The translations under genes were made by a program, and so were the position numbers. Below, piece by piece: positions 51,500 to 61,332 of a stretch of 64,000 bases of DNA. Each line of letters opens with the position of its first letter. Positions within the stretch are counted from its first letter, which is position 1. This DNA is from an uncultured Bacilli bacterium (GTDB taxonomy: Bacteria > Bacillota_I > Bacilli_A > RF39 > UBA660): the NCBI GenBank assembly GCA_910588195.1, contig CAJUPN010000001.1, positions 248,001 through 312,000 of the forward strand, written 5' to 3'. Below the pieces are notes generated by a model that had not been told where the DNA came from, did not search any database, and worked only from the letters and a program-made list of their open reading frames with translations.

Positions 51500-52594
51500 A
51501 TGGGATATGCGTATGAAGATGAAGAAAATGAAAGTTTAGAAATTGAGAAGGAAGAACAAAAACAAGAAAATGAAAAAAATAGTGATAGTTCTAAATTTAT
51601 TGTAGATAATTTAATGACTCTTCAAGAAGAGGAAAGTAATTCAGTTGATCCTTCTTATTCAGTTGATAATCTTTTAATTGGTGAAGAAGAAAAAGATGTT
51701 TATTTAAATGACTTATTAAGTAAAAAAGATATGCGTCTATTTAATGCTTATTTGGGAAATAATGCAAGTAAGATAACCGATAAAAATTTTAATTTTGCTG
51801 CTTTCTTCTTTGGTGGTGCTTATTTAATATATCGTAAAGTATATGGTATTGGAGCTTTTGTTTTAGCACTAACTTTGATAGTTCAAATGCTTTTTCCAAT
51901 AGCTAGAATAAAATGGTATATTACTTTAATATTTGAGTTATTAGTTTATCTTGCTGTTGGTATATTTGCTAATCAACTTATATTAAATAATGCTGCAGCT
52001 AAAATATTAAATCTAAAAATGGCAAATGAAAAAGATATTAAAGATAAATTAATTAAAATGGGTGGATGCAATATTATTTTATTTATAATCGCTTTAGTTA
52101 TAAATTCTTCTATATTATCCTTTTCTTATTATACTAAAACTATTGATTTAATGAATAGTTTAAAAGAAGATAAAGTACCTAGTTATATTGAATATGATGG
52201 TCGAATTAATGCTAATGAGAGTGTTAACATTCGAACTCTTCTTGATATAGAACCACCAGAAAATTATAAAACTAGTCATGCTGATTCATATCAATATTCG
52301 TTTTCATATGTTGATGATGCTAATATTGCAATTGATATTGTCTTAACTTCTAAGTATGAATCAGCAACTTCTTTATTGAATGGCATTATTAGTTCTGAAG
52401 GAAAAACAAAAGATGATGTAAATGAGTATAGTTTTAATGGTATTAAATGGTTTTGCTTAGAAAGTGATTTAGCTTTTTATGGAGTAGGTGTAATAGAAAA
52501 TAATGTTTATTTAATTAGACATATGCATCGAGGAAACATTTCTGCCTTTGTTGACTATCCTAGTTTTTTAGAAAGTATAAAAATAATAAAATAG
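51500..52594 (+). CDS. DUF2628-like membrane protein
   Basis: 364 residues. An acidic, disordered N-terminal 95 residues is followed by FNFAAFFFGGAYLIYRKVYG, the signature of DUF2628 proteins, then three or four membrane helices (about 95-215) and a 140-residue soluble C-terminal domain that should lie outside. Function unknown. RBS AAGAGG; terminator follows. Confidence 0.75.
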   Translation: MGYAYEDEENESLEIEKEEQKQENEKNSDSSKFIVDNLMTLQEEESNSVDPSYSVDNLLIGEEEKDVYLNDLLSKKDMRLFNAYLGNNASKITDKNFNFAAFFFGGAYLIYRKVYGIGAFVLALTLIVQMLFPIARIKWYITLIFELLVYLAVGIFANQLILNNAAAKILNLKMANEKDIKDKLIKMGGCNIILFIIALVINSSILSFSYYTKTIDLMNSLKEDKVPSYIEYDGRINANESVNIRTLLDIEPPENYKTSHADSYQYSFSYVDDANIAIDIVLTSKYESATSLLNGIISSEGKTKDDVNEYSFNGIKWFCLESDLAFYGVGVIENNVYLIRHMHRGNISAFVDYPSFLESIKIIK

Positions 52595-52616
52595 CACGTT
52601 AAGTGTTATTTTTTTG
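52588..52616 (+). terminator. Terminator after DUF2628-like gene
   Basis: AATAGCAC and GTGTTATT pair around GTTAA, followed by TTTTTT. Confidence 0.75.
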
Positions 52617-52661
52617 TATAAAATATAAAATAATATCCCATATATAAGATAGGTGACTAAT

Positions 52662-53288
52662 ATGGATATATTAATTGTTTTAGGTAGAACTTTATTTTTT
52701 TATTTCTTTATTTTATTTTCTTATAGGATTATGGGAAAAAGAGAAATTGGTCAATTATCGATAAGTGACTTAACAATTTCTATTTTGATAGCAGAGTTAG
52801 TAGCTATTAGTATCGAAAATAGAAATGATGCTACAATACTTACTATAACTCCTATTCTTTTACTAGTTTTTTTAGAGGTTTTATTGGCTTTTATACAACT
52901 TAAGTTTAATCGTATAAGAGTTCTTATGGATGGGAAACCGAGTTTAATTATAAGAGATGGCAAACTTAACGTTAAAGAGATGGTTAAACAAAGATATAGT
53001 TTGGATGATCTTTTGCTTTCTTTAAGAGAAAAACAAGTTAAAGGATTAAATGAAATTGATTATGCTATTCTTGAAACTAATGGAAAACTTTCTATTTTTA
53101 AGAAGGATAAAAAAGGGGTTTATCCACTTCCTTTAATAATTGATGGACTTGTTGATATGGATGCCTTATTTAATATTAATAAGACAAGTATCTGGTTAAA
53201 TAAAATGCTTGATAATAATAATCTAGCTGTAAAAGATGTTTTATATGCTTTTTATAAACAAAATAAATTGTATATTGTTAGAAAATGA
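52662..53288 (+). CDS. DUF421 family membrane protein
   Basis: 208 residues with three N-terminal membrane helices and a cytosolic/extracytosolic beta domain. RIMGKREIGQLSISDLTI and the DDLLLSLREKQVKGLNEIDYAILE block define the YetF/YcaP-like DUF421 family. Function of the family is unknown. ATG 52662 is 6 bases after AGGTGA; a GTG three codons upstream is inside that RBS. Confidence 0.85.
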   Translation: MDILIVLGRTLFFYFFILFSYRIMGKREIGQLSISDLTISILIAELVAISIENRNDATILTITPILLLVFLEVLLAFIQLKFNRIRVLMDGKPSLIIRDGKLNVKEMVKQRYSLDDLLLSLREKQVKGLNEIDYAILETNGKLSIFKKDKKGVYPLPLIIDGLVDMDALFNINKTSIWLNKMLDNNNLAVKDVLYAFYKQNKLYIVRK

Positions 53289-53404
53289 TTATGTAAAATA
53301 TACATATTTTATAATGTAAAAAGTAGCGTAAACGTATAGTTAATTTACAAATATTAGTTGTATGTTTTTTACGTCTTTTTTATACTTTTACTATAGGTGG
53401 TAAT

Positions 53405-54094
53405 ATGAAGAATAAATCTGCGGGCGTTATACAATTGATATTATGTATTGTTGTAATAATGTTGTTTAATGCTTTTTTCTTTAAAGTTTTAAGTCTTGTA
53501 GGCTTACACTTTAGTGGAACAGCTTTTACAATAGCAAACTTTATTAAACATTTGCTAGTTACTGTAATTGTATTCGTTATCTACTCTCAGAATATTAAAT
53601 CAGGAAAGAATAAATTTAGCTCAACTTGGTTAAATAGTTTTATTTATTGTGTTTCTTGTTTTGTTTTTCTTTTAGTAGTCACAGTTTTATTGCATAAAGT
53701 ACTTAATTATTTAGGAAATCCAAGAGGAATAACTATTCCTTACAATTTCACTAATTATTTTAGTACTAAATTTACTTTAGATTCTGCACTTAATCTAGTA
53801 ATTGATGCGATTCTTTTACCATTCCTATTGTGTGTAGTTTTTCCTTTAGGATTTTCTAACATATTTAAAAAAAGTGGAACTGCTTCGCTCCTTGCTGGCT
53901 TAACATATGGAGTTGTGTATGCTATTTCTTTAAATACTAGTATTGAAAGAGCTTTATTTTTGAGTATAACTTCCTCTGTACTAGTGATGCTACTAACATA
54001 TCTATATAAAACTAACCATAATATATGGTCAGTTATAATTACTTATATATGTTATGTATTATTTGGAATATTCGCAATAAACTATATAGTGTAA
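53405..54094 (+). CDS. CPBP-like membrane protein without active-site residues
   Basis: 229 residues with six or seven membrane helices. Side by side with the next gene it aligns in helix pattern: LLVTVIVFVIYSQNIKS matches SLVTILFIILYFDVIKS, and LLPFLLCVVFPLGFSNIF occupies the place of APIEEELLFRGSIRKS. Thus the EExxxR motif that binds metal in CPBP/CAAX proteases is lost. Likely an inactive paralog; it ends 9 bases before the intact homolog. Confidence 0.65.
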   Translation: MKNKSAGVIQLILCIVVIMLFNAFFFKVLSLVGLHFSGTAFTIANFIKHLLVTVIVFVIYSQNIKSGKNKFSSTWLNSFIYCVSCFVFLLVVTVLLHKVLNYLGNPRGITIPYNFTNYFSTKFTLDSALNLVIDAILLPFLLCVVFPLGFSNIFKKSGTASLLAGLTYGVVYAISLNTSIERALFLSITSSVLVMLLTYLYKTNHNIWSVIITYICYVLFGIFAINYIV

Positions 54095-54103
54095 GGTGGC
54101 TTT

Positions 54104-54994
54104 ATGGAAAAAAATAAAAGTTTAATAAAACTTGTTTTAGGTTTTATCATATTTTTCTTTATTTCTTATGTTGCAGTTATAATTTTAAGATATGGTTTTA
54201 ATTTGAATGTCCTTGATTATGGTAAGAGGGGAATAGCTTTAGCTGATGCGTTAATTTCTTCTCTGGTAACAATTCTTTTTATAATATTGTATTTTGATGT
54301 TATAAAATCCTCATGGCTTCAATTTAAAGAAAACTATAAGAAAAATATATCACAAATATTTTTAGGTATTATCATTGGATATTTAGTTTTGAATGCTATG
54401 CAGATAGTTGCTAGTTATGTTAGTGCTCTTTTGTTTTTTATATGTGGAGTACAAATGGAAACAGCGGCTAATCAGCAAACAATAGAGGAACTACTTGCTA
54501 GTGCTCCATTGATAATGATTTTCTCAAGTTGTATACTTGCTCCGATAGAAGAAGAACTTCTTTTTAGAGGGAGCATACGCAAAAGTATAAAGAATAAAAA
54601 GGTTTTTATTGCTTGTAGTGGTTTAATCTTTGGGCTAATGCATGTTACAGACAGTATAATTTTCATTGGAGAATTACTATTACTAGGGGTAGTAATAGAT
54701 AGAATTTTATCAAATAGTAAGTTAAATAAAAATGATAAAACAAAGCTGTCTGTAGTAGCAGTAGTCATTATATTATTTATTTTTGCTGGAATTTATTATT
54801 TTACTTATGGTAATTTAATAAATGCAATATTAAGTTTACCTTTAAAAGAGGTTATAGGAAGTGTTACTTATGTAATTATGGGTGTTACACTTGCCAGTCT
54901 TTATATTTATAATAAAGAAAATATACTTATGAATATTAGTATACACGCACTTAATAACATTGTTGCTATTATGTTAGCATTGTTTTTAAAATAA
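54104..54994 (+). CDS. CPBP family intramembrane metalloprotease
   Basis: 296 residues, eight hydrophobic helices. The catalytic motifs are PIEEELLFRGSI (EExxxR), GLIFGLMHV (FxxxH) and the third His/Asn block NISIHALNN. CPBP proteases cleave membrane proteins or help process prenylated peptides and bacteriocin-related proteins. Substrate unknown. RBS AAGGTGG. It is co-transcribed with its degenerate relative upstream. Confidence 0.85.
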   Translation: MEKNKSLIKLVLGFIIFFFISYVAVIILRYGFNLNVLDYGKRGIALADALISSLVTILFIILYFDVIKSSWLQFKENYKKNISQIFLGIIIGYLVLNAMQIVASYVSALLFFICGVQMETAANQQTIEELLASAPLIMIFSSCILAPIEEELLFRGSIRKSIKNKKVFIACSGLIFGLMHVTDSIIFIGELLLLGVVIDRILSNSKLNKNDKTKLSVVAVVIILFIFAGIYYFTYGNLINAILSLPLKEVIGSVTYVIMGVTLASLYIYNKENILMNISIHALNNIVAIMLALFLK

Positions 54995-55028
54995 ATTTAT
55001 AATATAATAATCAGAAAAAAGAGAGTAA

Positions 55029-55487
55029 GTGATTAGTTTGACGATAGATGATTTACTAATTATAGCGATTATTCTTTGGGTACTTTTGATACTTATTATA
55101 TTATTTAAATATATGAAGAATAGGAAGATAGAAATGAACGTATTAAAAAAAGCAAAAAAAGATAGAATAGATTTAGAGGCAATTACAAGAAATATTGAAG
55201 AAAATTATAAACCTGCTGCTATAAGATTAACTAGTTATGAAGAAGAGCAAGAAAGTAATGCAATTATAAGTTATCAAGAACTTTTAACAAATAAAGATAA
55301 TCAACAAATAAATTATGATGACGAATATCAAAGTAAGATAGATCTTAATGTAAAAAAGGTTGATTTAGAGGGTAATATGGGGACAGAGATGCCTAGAACT
55401 AAAATAGAGGTTTCATTAATGAATTATAAACAAGAAGAAGACTTTTTAAAGGCTTTAAAGAAGCTTCAAAGTGATTTAGTAAGATAA
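55029..55487 (+). CDS. Single-pass membrane protein of unknown function
   Basis: 152 residues: an N-terminal hydrophobic helix (about 8-28) and then a highly charged, Glu/Lys-rich soluble tail. No domain recognised. Start GTG 55029 follows AGAGAG; TTG 55038 is an alternative that keeps the helix. It may be co-transcribed with the CPBP pair (34-base gap). Confidence 0.55.
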   Translation: MISLTIDDLLIIAIILWVLLILIILFKYMKNRKIEMNVLKKAKKDRIDLEAITRNIEENYKPAAIRLTSYEEEQESNAIISYQELLTNKDNQQINYDDEYQSKIDLNVKKVDLEGNMGTEMPRTKIEVSLMNYKQEEDFLKALKKLQSDLVR

Positions 55488-55510
55488 TTTTAGATTATAT
55501 TTTAAAAATA

Positions 55511-55535
55511 GTCATTCTTAGGAATGCTTTTTTTT
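55511..55535 (+). terminator. Terminator
   Basis: CATTC and GAATG pair around TTAG, followed by CTTTTTTTT. Confidence 0.7.
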
Positions 55536-55573
55536 GTTGTTATGGTATAATACATTTGAAATGAGTGATTGTT

Positions 55574-56833
55574 ATGAATTTTAACGTTCAAACTTTGGGA
55601 TGTAAAGTTAATGCTTATGAATCAGAATATATAAAAGAATTATTTCTTAAAAGGGGATATCGTGAAACGGATGTTGATAAAGCTGAAGTTGTTGTTGTTA
55701 ATACTTGTACAGTTACAAATCAAGCTGATGCTAAGTCGAGAAAATTAATTAGACAAGTTAAAAGGAATAATCAAAAGTGTATTTTAGTTGTTTGTGGTTG
55801 TGCTGCTGAGAATCATAAAGAAAATTTAATTGATTTAGATATTGATATTTTAATTGGAAATAAAGATAAATCAAAAATCGTTTTACTTGTGGAAGATTAT
55901 AAGAAAAGTAATGAAAAAGTTGTTAAGTTTTATGATTTACGAAATACTGATTTTGAAGACATGCAAATAAATGATTTTGAAGGACGTACGAGGGGATTTG
56001 TTAAAATACAAGATGGCTGTAATAATTTTTGTTCTTATTGTATAATTCCTTTTATGAGAGGAAATATAAGAAGTAAAGAATTAGATGCGGCAATTATGGA
56101 AATAAATTGTTTAGTAAAAAACGGCTATAAAGAGATTGTCCTTACAGGTATTCATACAGGTTCTTATGGGGCTTCAAAAAATTATGATTTAACAGATTTA
56201 ATTCACGAAATTTCAAAGAATGAAAATTTAAAAAGAATTAGAATTTCTTCAATTGAAATAACGGAGCTTAATGCAAAGTTTATGGAAGAATTAAAAAATA
56301 ATAAAAAGATTGTCAGTCATTTTCATGTGCCTTTACAAAGTGGGTCTGATCATGTTTTAAAATTAATGAATAGAAAATATAATATTTTAGAATATAAGAA
56401 GAAAATAGAAGAATTAAGAAGTATTAGAGAAGATATTAATATAACGACAGATTTAATTGTTGGTTTTCCTGAAGAAACTGATGAAGATTTTGTTGAAACT
56501 TTAAAAAATATAAAGGATATTGGATTTTCTAAAATTCATACTTTTCCTTTTTCTCTTAGAAGTGGCACAAAAGCTGAAACTTTGAAGCAAGTGAGTGATA
56601 CAAAGAAAAGAGAAAGAGTTTTACAAGTTTTGAAGTTAAGCGATGAACTTGAAAGTTTATATTATAAAAAATTTTTAGGAAAAGAAGTAGAAGTATTGGT
56701 AGAAGATTCTAAATCTGGTTTTACTGGTAATTATATAAAGGTTCATTTAGATAAAGAAATGAATACGAATACTTTTGTTAAAGTTATGATTACTTCAGTT
56801 GATGGATTATGTGTAAATGGTAAAGTTTTATAA
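55574..56833 (+). CDS. mtaB: tRNA threonylcarbamoyladenosine methylthiotransferase
   Basis: Radical-SAM/Fe-S enzyme that adds methylthio to t6A37 of tRNA. The N-terminal UPF0004 domain has TLGCKVNAYES, NTCTVT and VCGCAAE cysteines for one 4Fe-4S cluster; the radical SAM motif is NNFCSYCIIPF, and a TRAM domain ends the protein. The GCKVNxxES start separates MtaB from MiaB. Length 419. ATG 55574 has GAGTGAT upstream. Confidence 0.93.
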   Translation: MNFNVQTLGCKVNAYESEYIKELFLKRGYRETDVDKAEVVVVNTCTVTNQADAKSRKLIRQVKRNNQKCILVVCGCAAENHKENLIDLDIDILIGNKDKSKIVLLVEDYKKSNEKVVKFYDLRNTDFEDMQINDFEGRTRGFVKIQDGCNNFCSYCIIPFMRGNIRSKELDAAIMEINCLVKNGYKEIVLTGIHTGSYGASKNYDLTDLIHEISKNENLKRIRISSIEITELNAKFMEELKNNKKIVSHFHVPLQSGSDHVLKLMNRKYNILEYKKKIEELRSIREDINITTDLIVGFPEETDEDFVETLKNIKDIGFSKIHTFPFSLRSGTKAETLKQVSDTKKRERVLQVLKLSDELESLYYKKFLGKEVEVLVEDSKSGFTGNYIKVHLDKEMNTNTFVKVMITSVDGLCVNGKVL

Positions 56834-56881
56834 TTGCATGTAGAAATTCTATCAGTTATACTTTTAATATAGGTGTTGATT

Positions 56882-57619
56882 ATGGAAAAGAAAAATTACG
56901 ATAAAAAAATTGTTAGAAATAAAGGAAAAGAAATAGGAAGTATTTTTGTTTATAAGAAGGGACTTAAAAGAGGAATGATATTTGCATCTTTTGTTACTAT
57001 GAGTGTACTTTCTTTTGTTGTTGGAAGAGTTAGTAAAAAAACTATGCATCCGATTATTGCGAATACTTTAACTGAAAACTATTTTGAGGAACCAACTTAT
57101 AGTGATATTCCCTATATTATAAACGAAGGAGATACTTTATCTGATATTGTTTTCTCTTATGAACAAGACCCTAATAAAGCAAAATTAGATATAGAAATGA
57201 TTGCTGAATATAATAATTTGAGAAATGTTGATCATATTATTGCAGGAAGTAGGATATATCTTGTTGGTGTTCCTGCATCAAAGTTAGAAGATTTTGGATA
57301 TACAGATAATTATAATTATTTTAAACCTTCTGTTGAAGTTGATTTGAGACTGGAATTTTTAGGAAAAGTAGTTGATTATGTAAGTAATTCAAAAGATTAT
57401 AATGAAGAATTTGTTTTAAATTATAATAATATAAAAGCTCAATATGAAAATTATAAAAATGATCATATTGAAGGTGATGAATATAAGTTAGATTATATAA
57501 TTAATTTCTTGAGAAATCTTTCAGAAGAGGCAAGAGAATATGGTTTTTCGTTTGAGAATAATTTAACAGCATTACCATTAAGTGAAGCCATTAGTTATAG
57601 TGCGTATAAGAGTTATTAA
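56882..57619 (+). CDS. Membrane-anchored LysM domain protein
   Basis: A membrane helix at about 30-50 (GMIFASFVTMSVLSFVVG) is followed by a LysM domain at about 75-122 (YIINEGDTLSDIVFSYEQ and IIAGSRIYLV), which binds the GlcNAc backbone of peptidoglycan. The C-terminal 125 residues are helical and unknown. ATG 56882 follows AGGTG. It likely spans the membrane and contacts the wall. Confidence 0.8.
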   Translation: MEKKNYDKKIVRNKGKEIGSIFVYKKGLKRGMIFASFVTMSVLSFVVGRVSKKTMHPIIANTLTENYFEEPTYSDIPYIINEGDTLSDIVFSYEQDPNKAKLDIEMIAEYNNLRNVDHIIAGSRIYLVGVPASKLEDFGYTDNYNYFKPSVEVDLRLEFLGKVVDYVSNSKDYNEEFVLNYNNIKAQYENYKNDHIEGDEYKLDYIINFLRNLSEEAREYGFSFENNLTALPLSEAISYSAYKSY

Positions 57620-57632
57620 AACTCTTTTTTTA
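57608..57632 (+). terminator. Terminator after LysM gene
   Basis: AAGAGTT and AACTCTT pair around ATTAA, then TTTTTT. Confidence 0.8.
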
Positions 57633-57732
57633 TGGAATTAATACAATTTGTGTAAAGGCACAATTAAAAATAGATTATGTGATTGAGTTCAATATATTAA
57701 TACATTATAATTAAATAGGTTAGGGGTAGTTT

Positions 57733-58248
57733 ATGAGTATATCGACAGTTGTAAACAAGAGAATTAAAGTTTTTGTTTTATCACTTTTGGTAATAGTTAT
57801 AGCAGTTAGTGGTACTTATTTTGTTTTCAGTAAAAATTCTGTAAATGAAGGTGTACTTTTAAACAATAAAAATTTAAAAGTTATCTTAAAAGGGGATAAA
57901 ACCCTTAAATTTGGTGAATATCCTATGAGTTTTCAACAAGGATATGAAGAATCACCTTCAAATATATATAAAATTGTTAATAAGTCGAAGTTTTCAACAG
58001 ACTATCAGGTAATTGTGACAGAAACTAGTCGTGGACTTGACAAAATAGATTTGAACAAGATAGTTGTTGCTATTAATGAAGATGTAAAGCTACTTTCAGA
58101 TGTTTTAAATGGTATTGTTTATGAAAGTACTATTAATTCTAAAAAAGAAGATATATTGGATATAAAAATTTGGCTTAATAAAGATAAAGTTACTGAAGCC
58201 GATAAAAACAGAAATTTAAATTTAAAAATAGAATTTAAGGAAATATAA
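57733..58248 (+). CDS. TasA-like secreted beta-domain protein
   Basis: 171 residues. A signal-anchor helix (about 10-32) leads into a beta-rich domain with IYKIVNKSKFSTDYQVIV and LDIKIWLNKDK, which resembles the N-terminal module of the large surface proteins (YDVTNGSKNYDAEI in the 34088 protein). It looks like that module standing alone, similar in plan to TasA/CalY fibre subunits. Family assignment is inference. Confidence 0.55.
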   Translation: MSISTVVNKRIKVFVLSLLVIVIAVSGTYFVFSKNSVNEGVLLNNKNLKVILKGDKTLKFGEYPMSFQQGYEESPSNIYKIVNKSKFSTDYQVIVTETSRGLDKIDLNKIVVAINEDVKLLSDVLNGIVYESTINSKKEDILDIKIWLNKDKVTEADKNRNLNLKIEFKEI

Positions 58249-58277
58249 AAAATGCGAGATTAAATTTCTCGCATTTT
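58249..58277. terminator. Bidirectional terminator
   Basis: AAAATGCGAGA and TCTCGCATTTT pair around TTAAATT between convergent genes. Confidence 0.88.
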
Positions 58278-58814
58278 ATTTTTGTCTTTATAAGGATTTT
58301 TATTATCTATTTTATCAGTAAAAAGAATACCATCTAAGTGATCCATTTCATGTTGGAAAGCTACAGCTATATCTTCACGAACACGAATTTCAAATTCTTC
58401 TCCAAATTCATCGTAAGCTTTGATTTTCATTCGGGCATATCTTGGGACAATTCCCTCAGTAGCACGATTGACAGAGAGACAACCTTCGCCTTCACCTACA
58501 TAGATTAGTTCTTCTGAATGACTTATAATTTTGGGATTGATAACGATATATCTTCCAAATGTTCCATCGCCAAAATCTTCTGATACTACAAAGATTCTTT
58601 TCATTATACCTATTTGGCAAAAGGATAATCCCATACCAGCTCTTAAATCATATTTTTCAGCTATTTCTTCATCTTGACTCATTTCTAAATAATCAAGACA
58701 ATCGTATATTGTTTGTTTTGTTTCTTCGTCTAATGGGAAAATAACTGGTTCGGATTTTTGATGTAATCTTTTGTCACTTTCATCTAATATTTTTATGTTT
58801 GGCAATTTTTTCAT
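58260..58814 (-). CDS. def: Peptide deformylase
   Basis: Removes the N-formyl group from nascent proteins. All three metal motifs are present: GMGLSFCQIG, EGEGCLSV and FQHEMDHLDGILF (HExxH). Length 184 fits a type II (Gram-positive) enzyme. RBS AAGGGG precedes the ATG. Single gene. Confidence 0.95.
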   Translation of the reverse strand: MKKLPNIKILDESDKRLHQKSEPVIFPLDEETKQTIYDCLDYLEMSQDEEIAEKYDLRAGMGLSFCQIGIMKRIFVVSEDFGDGTFGRYIVINPKIISHSEELIYVGEGEGCLSVNRATEGIVPRYARMKIKAYDEFGEEFEIRVREDIAVAFQHEMDHLDGILFTDKIDNKNPYKDKNKMREI

Positions 58815-58971
58815 ACTGCACCCCTTAACTAAGGTTTATTTTATCAAAAACTGTCAAAAAAATAAAGTTAAAATAAAAATATCAAATTACAGTAAAGTGT
58901 ATTCTTTTTGTTTACATTATAATTTACTAATTATTAACACTTGTATATAATTATACTAAGAGGTGGCTTTT

Positions 58972-60279
58972 GTGGAAAAGATTAAAGAATTGAGAATGAC
59001 TTTGGTTATTTTATTAGTAGGAGTATTTTTCTTAAGTGGATGTTTCTTTAATGATGATAAAACTGTAACATTTAAGACTAATGGTGGTTCTGAAATAAAA
59101 AATATGGTTGTTAAAAGTGGATCTAAGGTTAAAGAAGCTCCTATTCCAGTAAAAGAAGGATATATTTTTGAGGGATGGTACCTAGATGGGGAAGAGTATA
59201 ACTTTGATGATGGTGTTGAAGAAGACATTACTTTAGTTGCTAAATGGATTAAAGGGTCTTTTAATGAAGAAAAAATCGAAAATGATAATTTAGAAACAAC
59301 AACAACGACAACAACTAAAGAAATTACATCAACAAGCAAAGCAACAACTAAAAAGGTTGTAAAAAAGAAAACAACTACTACAACAAAATCAACTACTACG
59401 ACTACAACGACAACAACAACTAAAGCAGTTACAACTGCACCAGTAAATCCTCCAATTGTTCCTGATATAGATGTTCCAGAAATTAAACCTAATCCTGAAC
59501 CTGTTGAAGTAATTGATATGAAAATTGAAATTATAAAGGAAACAGAAGAAGATAATGCTTTTGAAGATGAGGATTTAGAAAATAAGGAAGATAAGCCTGA
59601 TGAATTAAAAGAAACTGAATATATTAAAATTACAAGAACAAAAAAGGATGTTAATGTAAAAAGTGATATTGATTCAGAAGATTTAGCGAAGTTATTAAAA
59701 AGTGATGTAGAAAAATGGATGATTGTATCGTCAAATGGTTATGTTTATGATTTTAAATTAAATGGAGATGCAATTGCTTTAAAGGGCGATAGAAACGTTT
59801 TAAGTTTTACAGTAATTAATGAAAGTGAAAGTTATATTTTTGATTATAATGAAGATACATTAGAATGGACAATAAAATATCCGACTGTATCAGTAGGTGT
59901 TGGACTTAATTCAATATGTTATAAAGATCTTGAAACAGCAATAAAAGTTATGAAGTCTGGTGATACTGTTAGATTATTAAAGGATCAGGAAATAGTGGAT
60001 AACTTAAAAATTACTGTTCCAATAAAAATTGAAGGAGATAATTATAAAATTACAAATAAAAAGGGTTATTTATTTGATTTAGAAGAAATTAAGTTTAATA
60101 AAAATGATGAATTTGTTGTTAATAATCTAGTTCTTGATGTAGATTCATTTATATATGTTGGTAAATCAAAATTTGCTTCCATTATTTTAAACAATTTATC
60201 AGGAAATATTAAAGGGAATAAGCTAGATAAGTTAGAAAATGGTGAATTTGAAAATACTAATTTACTACAACATTTTTAA
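58972..60279 (+). CDS. Lipoprotein with InlB-type repeat and Thr-rich linker
   Basis: 435 residues. The lipobox FLSGC near residue 21-25 marks lipid anchoring. An InlB B-type repeat (about 30-85: FKTNGGSEI, EGYIFEGWYLDGEEYNF, LVAKW) is followed by a poly-Thr/Lys linker (about 103-155) and a C-terminal beta-rich domain. Start GTG 58972 is favoured since AGAGGTGG lies just upstream. The domain plan suggests a surface-exposed ligand or polymer-binding protein. Confidence 0.82.
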   Translation: MEKIKELRMTLVILLVGVFFLSGCFFNDDKTVTFKTNGGSEIKNMVVKSGSKVKEAPIPVKEGYIFEGWYLDGEEYNFDDGVEEDITLVAKWIKGSFNEEKIENDNLETTTTTTTKEITSTSKATTKKVVKKKTTTTTKSTTTTTTTTTTKAVTTAPVNPPIVPDIDVPEIKPNPEPVEVIDMKIEIIKETEEDNAFEDEDLENKEDKPDELKETEYIKITRTKKDVNVKSDIDSEDLAKLLKSDVEKWMIVSSNGYVYDFKLNGDAIALKGDRNVLSFTVINESESYIFDYNEDTLEWTIKYPTVSVGVGLNSICYKDLETAIKVMKSGDTVRLLKDQEIVDNLKITVPIKIEGDNYKITNKKGYLFDLEEIKFNKNDEFVVNNLVLDVDSFIYVGKSKFASIILNNLSGNIKGNKLDKLENGEFENTNLLQHF

Positions 60280-60285
60280 ATTTAA

Positions 60286-60313
60286 GTCATCACTTATAAG
60301 TGATGATTTTTTC
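60286..60313 (+). terminator. Terminator
   Basis: TCATCACT and AGTGATGA pair around TATA, followed by TTTTTTC. Confidence 0.85.
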
Positions 60314-60368
60314 TTTAATTGACTATATTATTTTTATTATCTATAATTAAGGAAATGGAGGCTAATTT

Positions 60369-61250
60369 ATGATTATAGTTGTTTGTGGACCAACAGCTGT
60401 TGGCAAAACGAAAATGAGTGTTGAACTGGCAAAGATATATAATGGAGAAATAATAAATGCAGATTCTATGCAAATATATAAGGGTTTAGATATTGGTACA
60501 GCTAAGGCTACCCAAGAAGAAATGCAACATATTCCGCATCATTTGTTAAGTATTAAAGAAGTTTTAGAAGATTATTCTGTCTTTGACTATCAAAAGGATG
60601 CAAGATTAAAAATAGAAGAAATTAAAGCAAAGAGAAAAATTCCTATATTTGTTGGAGGAACAGGGTATTATATAAAAAGTGTTTTTTATGATTATAAATT
60701 TGATGTTGATGATATAGATGAAGAAGATACATCTCTTATGGAACTTTCTAATGAAGAATTACTGTCTCAGATTATGGAATATGAAATAGATTTTGAGTTT
60801 GATAAAAATAATCATAAAAGGCTAGTTAGACTTTTGACGAAGTTAAAAAGTGGTTGGACACCTTCAAAAGATGATTATAAATTAATTTATGATGATGTTT
60901 TATTTATTGGTCTTACATGTGATAGAGATGTATTATATGAAAGAATTAATAAAAGATTTGATGAGATGCTTGTTCCTTTAATAGATGAAGTAAAACCTTA
61001 CGCCATTAAAGGTGTTCGTTCTAAAGCTCTTATGACAGGTATAGGTTACAAAGAATTTTATCCCTTTTTTGAAAATAAAGATACTTTAGTTAATGTTGTC
61101 GAAGAATGTAAAAAGAATTCAAGAAATTATGCTAAACGTCAATACACTTGGTTTAATAATCAAATGGATGTTGAATGGTTTAATGTTAATTTTTCTGATT
61201 TTAATGAAACAATTAATGATGTTACTTCATACATTGATAATAATTTATAA
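60369..61250 (+). CDS. miaA: tRNA dimethylallyltransferase
   Basis: Adds the isopentenyl group to A37 of tRNAs reading UNN codons. P-loop GPTAVGKTKMS is at 7-17, followed by NADSMQIYKGLDIGTAK and HHLL. Length 293 is normal. RBS ATGGAGG. Monocistronic. With mtaB it covers two A37 modification pathways in this window. Confidence 0.96.
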   Translation: MIIVVCGPTAVGKTKMSVELAKIYNGEIINADSMQIYKGLDIGTAKATQEEMQHIPHHLLSIKEVLEDYSVFDYQKDARLKIEEIKAKRKIPIFVGGTGYYIKSVFYDYKFDVDDIDEEDTSLMELSNEELLSQIMEYEIDFEFDKNNHKRLVRLLTKLKSGWTPSKDDYKLIYDDVLFIGLTCDRDVLYERINKRFDEMLVPLIDEVKPYAIKGVRSKALMTGIGYKEFYPFFENKDTLVNVVEECKKNSRNYAKRQYTWFNNQMDVEWFNVNFSDFNETINDVTSYIDNNL

Positions 61251-61251
61251 T

Positions 61252-61278
61252 AAAGAAAGATATTTATCTTTTTTTTTG
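61252..61278 (+). terminator. Terminator after miaA
   Basis: AAAGAAAGATA and TATCTTTTTTTTT pair around TTTA-type loop and end in T. Confidence 0.75.
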
Positions 61279-61332
61279 CTTAAAAATGATATATAATTTA
61301 TTTAGAGTATTATGAAAAAATAAGGTGGTAAT

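Noticed and set aside
59297..59440. ACA/ACT/ACG-rich tract that looks like a microsatellite
   Set aside because: Mixed Thr codons without perfect repeats; explained as a poly-Thr linker, so slippage is unlikely.
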